28,261 nt of DNA from assembly GCA_003242685.1 (NCBI GenBank), contig QGVD01000049.1, forward strand, positions 1 to 28,261. The letters are read 5' to 3'. Numbering within the stretch: position 1 is the stretch's first letter; each line of letters starts with the position of its first letter. The translations under genes were made by a program, and so were the position numbers. Below, one piece after another: positions 24,476 to 28,261 of this stretch. The DNA comes from Pseudomonadota bacterium. Its GTDB lineage: Bacteria; Pseudomonadota; Gammaproteobacteria; Steroidobacterales; Steroidobacteraceae. The notes under the pieces were generated by a model that saw only the letters and a program-made list of their open reading frames with translations, did not search any database and was not told where the DNA came from.

Positions 24476-24847
24476 ATGAAACCCCGCTACGACTGTCTGA
24501 AGTGTCCCGGCTACTGCTGCTCCTACGGACGCATCGTCGTAACCGAACGTGACATCGCGCGGCTCGCACGGTACTTCGACATACCGGTCGAGAAGGCGCG
24601 GCATCGCTTCGCGTACCGCTATCGCACGAAGGACGTGGACGAATGGATCCTGCGTCATCGCAAGGATCACGTCTTCCGCTCGGTGTGCCGCTTCCTCGAT
24701 CCCGAAACGCGCCGCTGCACGGTGTACGAGGCGCGTCCCGCCGTGTGCCGCGAGTATCCCGACGGCATCCGCTGCGGTTACTTCGAGTTCCTGATGTTCG
24801 AGCGCGAGCATCAGGACGATCCCGATCTCGTCATCGACGCGCGCTGA
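24476..24847 (+). CDS. YkgJ-type cysteine-cluster protein
   Basis: The product is 123 residues from the ATG at 24476; an upstream start at 24437 would add 13 non-conserved residues. The N-terminal cluster C7-x2-C10-x3-C14-C15 (CLKCPGYCC) and later C71, C81, C91 and C100 (VCRFLDPETRRCTVYEARPAVCREYP) match the YkgJ/UPF0153 cysteine-cluster family, thought to bind zinc or an iron-sulfur cluster. The cellular role is unknown; it is cytoplasmic, with no signal peptide. No Shine-Dalgarno is seen before the start. A TAGAGT -10-like element about ten bases upstream would give a very short leader. Confidence 0.85.
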   Translation: MKPRYDCLKCPGYCCSYGRIVVTERDIARLARYFDIPVEKARHRFAYRYRTKDVDEWILRHRKDHVFRSVCRFLDPETRRCTVYEARPAVCREYPDGIRCGYFEFLMFEREHQDDPDLVIDAR

Positions 24848-24876
24848 GCACGCACCTGCAGCGTGCAGCGCCGCAC

Positions 24877-24896
24877 GCTCCGCACCATCGCGGAGC
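24877..24896 (+). terminator. Hairpin after the YkgJ-type gene
   Basis: GCTCCGC (24877-24883) pairs perfectly with GCGGAGC (24890-24896) around a 6-base loop, about 30 bases after the stop. No T-run follows, so termination strength is uncertain. Confidence 0.4.
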
Positions 24897-24910
24897 CGCG
24901 CCGGCACGCG

Positions 24911-24932
24911 TTCCGTGCGCAATCTCACGGAA
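24911..24932. promoter_or_regulatory. Inverted repeat, candidate operator of the TetR-GFA gene
   Basis: TTCCGTG (24911-24917) and CACGGAA (24926-24932) form perfect 7-base arms with an 8-base spacer. The site lies 62 bases upstream of the TetR-GFA start and just upstream of the sigma-54-like promoter. Size and symmetry suit a dimeric TetR-type regulator, so autoregulation is possible. Confidence 0.5.
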
Positions 24933-24950
24933 AAACGGGGTTTCAGGGGC

Positions 24951-24966
24951 TGGCATGCGTGTTGCT
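24951..24966 (+). promoter_or_regulatory. Perfect sigma-54 (-24/-12) promoter match before the TetR-GFA gene
   Basis: TGGCATGCGTGTTGCT fits the TGGCAYRNNNNTTGCW consensus at every constrained position, with GG at 24952-24953 and GC at 24964-24965. Transcription would begin near 24977, leaving room for the AGGAGGT ribosome-binding site at 24982-24988 before the ATG at 24994. A sigma-54 activator and its distant binding sites have not been found here. Confidence 0.6.
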
Positions 24967-24993
24967 CGGCGGGTATCAGGCAGGAGGTCCACC

Positions 24994-26043
24994 ATGATGC
25001 CCGACACCTCGATCCGGGATACCGCCCGAGTCACCCGTACACGCGAGCGCGTACGGCGGCCGCTCACGCGCGCTGCCGTGATCGACGCAGCGGCGCGCGT
25101 CATCGCCCGGTGCGGACATCGAGGCGCGAAGTGGTCGCTGATCGCGCGTGAGCTCGGCGATCCCGAGGCGCTCGTCGCCGCGAGCTGGTTTCCGGGCCCG
25201 GAGGCCCTGATCGAGGAGTGCTACGCACGCACGGCGGAAGGCCTGCACGACTGTCTGCTTCAGGCCGAGACCGCGCCCGGCACGGGCCTCGACCGGATCG
25301 CGGCCTTTCTGGTCGCCGCGCTCGAGACGCGGCGCGAGCGCGGGGTCTTCCTGTCCTTCAGACGTACCGGCGATCTGTCCGAGCCGCTGCAGCGACGCGT
25401 GCGTGAGCACGACATGATGGTCCGGGCGCGCCTGCGTCGCCTGCTCGCGAAAGGTCGCGACGACGGAACGCTCGCGGCGCGCAGTCTCGAGGGCGTCTGC
25501 GATCTCATTCTCTCGGTCCTGCAGAGCGGCTCGCCCACGGCGGGCGACCGGCCGCAGCAGAGCATGTGGGACAGCGAGCTCGTCGAGCTGCTGCTCACCG
25601 CGCTCGCCGATCCGCATCCGCCGGAGAAGCACGACACCGCGGTCGGCCGCACGCACGACGTGGACGTCGCTCACGGCTCGTGCCTCTGCGGTACCGTGCG
25701 ATTCGAGATCCTCGGTCCCTTCGAGGAGATGAATCACTGCCACTGCTCGATGTGCCGCAGGCACCACGGCTCGGTCTTCGCCTCGTTCGTCGCGGTGCCG
25801 AAGGAGCGTTTCCGCTGGATCGATGGCGAGGAGTGGGTCACGACCTACCAGTCCTCGCAGGGACAGCGCTCGTTCTGCCGCTGGTGCGGATCGGCCACGG
25901 CCGTGCACGATGAGGATCTGGTTTTCTGTCCCGCCAGCGGTCTCGATACCGGCTCCGGTGCCCGCCGGGGCAGTCAGGTATTCGTGGGCTCCCGGCAGTC
26001 CTGGCATACGGTGACGGACGACCTGCCGCCGCCCGACGCGTAA
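24994..26043 (+). CDS. TetR-like regulator fused to a GFA (CENP-V/GFA) zinc domain
   Basis: The product is 349 residues. A near-ideal Shine-Dalgarno (AGGAGGT, 24982-24988) fixes the ATG at 24994; the frame upstream runs into the YkgJ-type gene and is not used. The first 205 residues resemble a TetR-family protein: an HTH region from LTRAAVIDAAARVIARCG to WFPGPEALIEECYA (about 24-78), then a helical ligand-domain part. After a linker (about 206-226) comes a complete GFA domain with all zinc cysteines: C230-x-C232 (SCLCGTVRF), C249-x-C251-x2-C254 (HCHCSMCRRHHG) and C295-x2-C298 (FCRWCG). GFA-family proteins include S-(hydroxymethyl)glutathione synthase-like proteins. No internal start or ribosome-binding site separates the domains. 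The fusion suggests a regulator controlled by glutathione adducts, but this is inference. The HTH is divergent from typical TetR, so DNA binding needs proof. Confidence 0.88.
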   Translation: MMPDTSIRDTARVTRTRERVRRPLTRAAVIDAAARVIARCGHRGAKWSLIARELGDPEALVAASWFPGPEALIEECYARTAEGLHDCLLQAETAPGTGLDRIAAFLVAALETRRERGVFLSFRRTGDLSEPLQRRVREHDMMVRARLRRLLAKGRDDGTLAARSLEGVCDLILSVLQSGSPTAGDRPQQSMWDSELVELLLTALADPHPPEKHDTAVGRTHDVDVAHGSCLCGTVRFEILGPFEEMNHCHCSMCRRHHGSVFASFVAVPKERFRWIDGEEWVTTYQSSQGQRSFCRWCGSATAVHDEDLVFCPASGLDTGSGARRGSQVFVGSRQSWHTVTDDLPPPDA

Positions 26044-26081
26044 CTGGGTGCTGCGCCGCAGGCCCGGCGCTCACTTCCCTG

Positions 26082-26087
26082 TACAAT
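26082..26087 (+). promoter_or_regulatory. Possible -10 element before the RND operon
   Basis: TACAAT stands alone in the 156-base gap upstream of the adaptor gene. No -35 hexamer at normal spacing is visible, so the promoter call is weak. Confidence 0.3.
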
Positions 26088-26199
26088 CGACCCGTCTGCG
26101 CCGCCGACAGAGCCTCGGCCGGAACGCAGTTCGTGACGGGAGTATGCCGTTCATGACATTCCACTCGCCGCTCGTTGGCGGATACGAGAGGCTATACCG

Positions 26200-27318
26200 A
26201 TGACCCGGTCGAGCGGACCCTGGCGCGCTGCACGTCGCACGGCATCGCTGTACGCCGGCGCGATCGCGGCGCTACTCGTGGGATGCTCCGACCCGGACAT
26301 CCAGCCCGAGACCGCCGCGGGACAGCCCCCCGCCCTCGGCGCGGCGGCCGGTTCTCCGGTTGCAGTCACCACCGTCCCCGCCACCGTCCAGCCGCTCGGC
26401 ATCGACGTCGAGGCCGTCGGGACCGCGCGCGCCAACGAGTCGGTCGTCATCACGTCCAAGACCTCGAACGTCGTTACGGCCATCCACTTCGAAGAGGGCC
26501 AGCTCGTCAGGAAAGGCCAGATTCTCGTCGAGCTCGACAGCGCGGAGGTCCGTGCCGAGCTCGCCGAGGCGGAAGCGGCGCTCGCGGAATCCGAGAGCAT
26601 CTACAAGCGCAGCCTCGAGCTGCTGCACACCCAGGCGCTCTCCCAGGCACAGTTCGATCAGCTCGAGGCAACACTCAAGGCCAACCGCGCACGCGTGGAG
26701 GCGGCGAAGGCGCGACTCGCCGATACGGTGATCCGTGCGCCCTTCTCGGGCCGCACGGGTCTGCGGCAGGTCAGCGTCGGCAGCTTCGTGGCGCCGGGCA
26801 CCGTCATCACGACGCTCGACGACACCTCCATCATCAAGCTCGATTTCACGGTGCCGCAGACCTATCTCTATGCGCTCAAGCAGGGCCTGCCCATCGAGGC
26901 GCGCACGGCGGGCCTTCCGGGCCGGGTCTTCGAGGGCAAGGTGACGACGCTCGACTCGCGCATCGATCCGGTCACGCGCGCCATCACGGTCCGCGCGGAG
27001 CTGCCCAACGAGGAGGGGCTGCTGCGTCCCGGAATGTTCATGTCCGTCCGGCTGCAGGCGGACGTCACCCAGGCGTTGCTCGTGCCGGAGGCCGCCATCG
27101 TCCCTGAGCAGGGACGGCTGTTCGTGTTCGTCGTGAAGGACGGCGTCGCGTCGCGCCGCGAAGTCAGGATCGGGCGGCGCCGGCCGGGCGAAGTCGAGAT
27201 CACAGAGGGGCTGTCCGAGAACGAGAAGGTAATCGTCGAGGGGACGCAGAAGGTGCGCGACAGCATGGTCGTGCAGGAGCTCAAGCCGACCGAGGCGGTC
27301 GCAGTCACTCAACCCTAG
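26200..27318 (+). CDS. RND efflux periplasmic adaptor lipoprotein
   Basis: The product is 372 residues. A signal peptide with lipobox LVGC places lipidated Cys29 at the mature end. The adaptor architecture is complete: a first barrel/lipoyl half (VVTAIHFEEGQLVRKGQILVELD), a helical hairpin (about 108-180, with AEAEAALAESESIYKRSLELL and LEATLKANRARVEAAKARLADT), the second lipoyl half (VIRAPFSGRTGLRQVSVGSFVAPG), a beta-barrel and a C-terminal membrane-proximal domain ending near VIVEGTQKVRDSM. It links an inner-membrane RND pump to an outer-membrane channel. The permease gene follows after 11 bases; no outer-membrane component is seen before the window ends. Substrate unknown. Confidence 0.93.
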   Translation: MTRSSGPWRAARRTASLYAGAIAALLVGCSDPDIQPETAAGQPPALGAAAGSPVAVTTVPATVQPLGIDVEAVGTARANESVVITSKTSNVVTAIHFEEGQLVRKGQILVELDSAEVRAELAEAEAALAESESIYKRSLELLHTQALSQAQFDQLEATLKANRARVEAAKARLADTVIRAPFSGRTGLRQVSVGSFVAPGTVITTLDDTSIIKLDFTVPQTYLYALKQGLPIEARTAGLPGRVFEGKVTTLDSRIDPVTRAITVRAELPNEEGLLRPGMFMSVRLQADVTQALLVPEAAIVPEQGRLFVFVVKDGVASRREVRIGRRRPGEVEITEGLSENEKVIVEGTQKVRDSMVVQELKPTEAVAVTQP

Positions 27319-27329
27319 AGAGCGCCCTC

Positions 27330-28261
27330 ATGCGCATCTCCGAGGTTTCCGTCCGCCGTCCGGTCTTCGCCACGGTCATCAGCCTGCTGCTGGTGATCTT
27401 CGGCTTCGTGTCCCTCGATCGGCTGACGGTACGCGAGTATCCGGACATCAACCGTCCGGTCGTCTCGATCGAGACCAGGTACCGCGGCGCCTCGGCGGCG
27501 GTCGTCGAGCACAAGATCACGCAGGTCATCGAGGACCGCGTCGCCGGCATCGAGGGTGTGCTCAAGATCGAGTCCCAGAGCGAGGACGAGCGCTCGTCGA
27601 TCCGCATCGAGTTCGACGTCAGCCGCGACATCGACGCCGCGGCCAACGACGTGCGCGACCGCATCGCGCGCGTCGTGAACAGCCTGCCCGAGGAAGCCGA
27701 CCCGCCCGAGGTCGTGAAGGCGGACGCCGGTGCCGAGCCGATCCTCTACGTCGCCTTCAACGCCGACAACATGTCGGTGCTCGAGCTCACCGACTACGCC
27801 GAGCGCTACATCGTCGACCGGCTCGCCACGGTTCCGGGCGTCGCGCGCGTCAGCGTCAACGGCGGGCGCCGCTACGCCATGCGCATCTGGATCGACCGGC
27901 ATGCGCTCGCCGGCCGGCAGCTCACTGTCGCGGACATCGAGAACGCCCTGCGGCGCGAGAACATCCAGCTTCCGGCGGGCCGGCTCGAGTCCTACAGCCG
28001 CGAGTTCTCGCTGCGCACGGACGTCGGCCTCGACACCGAGGAGGACTTCCGCAATCTCGTCATCGGCCGCGGACCGGACGGGCACCTCGTGCGTCTCGGC
28101 GAGGTGGCCGACGTGCGTCTGGGCGCGGAGAACGAGCGCACCCTCGCGCGCACGGACGGCGGTTCCGGCGTGTCGATGGGCATCGAGCAGCAGTCGAAGG
28201 CCAACACGCTCGAGGTCGTGCGCGGTATCCGCGCACGACCTCGAGCGTGTTGGCCTTCGAC
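27330..28261 (+). CDS. RND efflux permease (HAE1/AcrB-like), 3' partial
   Basis: The frame is open to the window end; about 300 residues of an expected 1,000 or so are present. The N-terminus MRISEVSVRRPVFATVISLLLVIFG is the first transmembrane segment of hydrophobe/amphiphile RND pumps, followed by YPDINRPVVSIET, RVAGIEGVLKIESQSEDERSSIRIEF and DVRDRIARVVNSLP, all typical of the first porter subdomains. It pairs with the adaptor gene 11 bases upstream. The coding content should be trusted only to about 28228. After that the sequence is the reverse complement of the preceding bases, and the expected continuation after EVVRGIRA is replaced by RPRACWPS. This is probably an end artefact, not a true mutation. 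Confidence 0.9.
   Translation, partial: MRISEVSVRRPVFATVISLLLVIFGFVSLDRLTVREYPDINRPVVSIETRYRGASAAVVEHKITQVIEDRVAGIEGVLKIESQSEDERSSIRIEFDVSRDIDAAANDVRDRIARVVNSLPEEADPPEVVKADAGAEPILYVAFNADNMSVLELTDYAERYIVDRLATVPGVARVSVNGGRRYAMRIWIDRHALAGRQLTVADIENALRRENIQLPAGRLESYSREFSLRTDVGLDTEEDFRNLVIGRGPDGHLVRLGEVADVRLGAENERTLARTDGGSGVSMGIEQQSKANTLEVVRGIRARPRACWPS
28193..28261. repeat. Perfect 33-bp inverted repeat at the window end (probable contig-end fold-back)
   Basis: Bases 28193-28225 are the exact reverse complement of 28229-28261, separated by TAT. The repeat runs to the last base, lies inside a conserved coding region and destroys its protein reading. The simplest reading is a chimeric fold-back at the end of an assembled contig. 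Confidence 0.85.

Noticed and set aside
23395..24477. Upstream extension of the small lipoprotein frame, giving 458 residues
   Set aside because: It overlaps the rhomboid gene in another frame with Arg-rich sequence; the lipoprotein start at 23394 has a strong Shine-Dalgarno and lipobox.
1..28261. CRISPR arrays, tRNA/rRNA genes, insertion sequences, prophage or defence islands
   Set aside because: No spaced direct repeats, RNA gene signatures, transposase, integrase or known defence protein was seen; base usage looks uniform.

Overview
The window is GC-rich, tightly packed bacterial DNA. Family content points to a proteobacterium, probably gamma or beta: a XoxF-type methanol dehydrogenase cluster, DctA and MHS carboxylate transporters, an RND pump and a Gram-negative envelope. 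It runs to both sequence edges. The first gene (EthD family) lacks its start. The last gene (RND permease) is cut, and its final bases form a perfect inverted repeat that looks like a contig-end fold-back rather than genome.

Layout. (1) 2-5403 is a PQQ/lanthanide alcohol-oxidation block. It holds an EthD-family protein, a PQQ-associated beta-propeller, an opposing small Cys-containing periplasmic protein, then xoxF, a xoxG-like cytochrome c and a xoxJ-like binding protein. XoxF carries the Asp-Tyr-Asp signature of lanthanide enzymes. (2) 5491-9235 holds a DUF218/YdcF membrane protein, an opposing AGCS sodium:amino-acid symporter, and a spermidine-synthase-like pair split into a membrane half and an exported or anchored catalytic-fold half. 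(3) 9343-15627 is carboxylate transport: dctA, an MFS carrier and a KgtP-like MHS carrier in one operon, then a MarR regulator divergent from an OFA/MCT-like MFS carrier. (4) 15596-22988 holds an MFS exporter, a secreted alpha/beta hydrolase, a two-half M16 zinc peptidase and a divergent M28 peptidase. (5) 23101-26043 holds a small Cys lipoprotein, a rhomboid protease, a YkgJ-type cysteine-cluster protein and an in-frame fusion of a TetR-like domain to a GFA (glutathione-dependent formaldehyde-activating-like) domain. (6) 26200-28261 holds an RND adaptor lipoprotein and the start of its permease.

How the parts may work together: XoxF would oxidise methanol or another alcohol in the periplasm and pass electrons to the cytochrome, producing an aldehyde. 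Carboxylates enter through regions 3. The most unusual gene is the TetR-GFA fusion. It has a perfect sigma-54 type -24/-12 match, an upstream 7-bp-arm dyad and a near-perfect Shine-Dalgarno. A link between this GFA fusion and formaldehyde from the XoxF system about 20 kb away is inference only.

No rRNA, tRNA, CRISPR array or insertion sequence was recognised. No intergenic stretch exceeds 300 bases; the longest is the 296-base region upstream of xoxF. Several convergent gene pairs are separated by perfect hairpins that probably act as two-way terminators.
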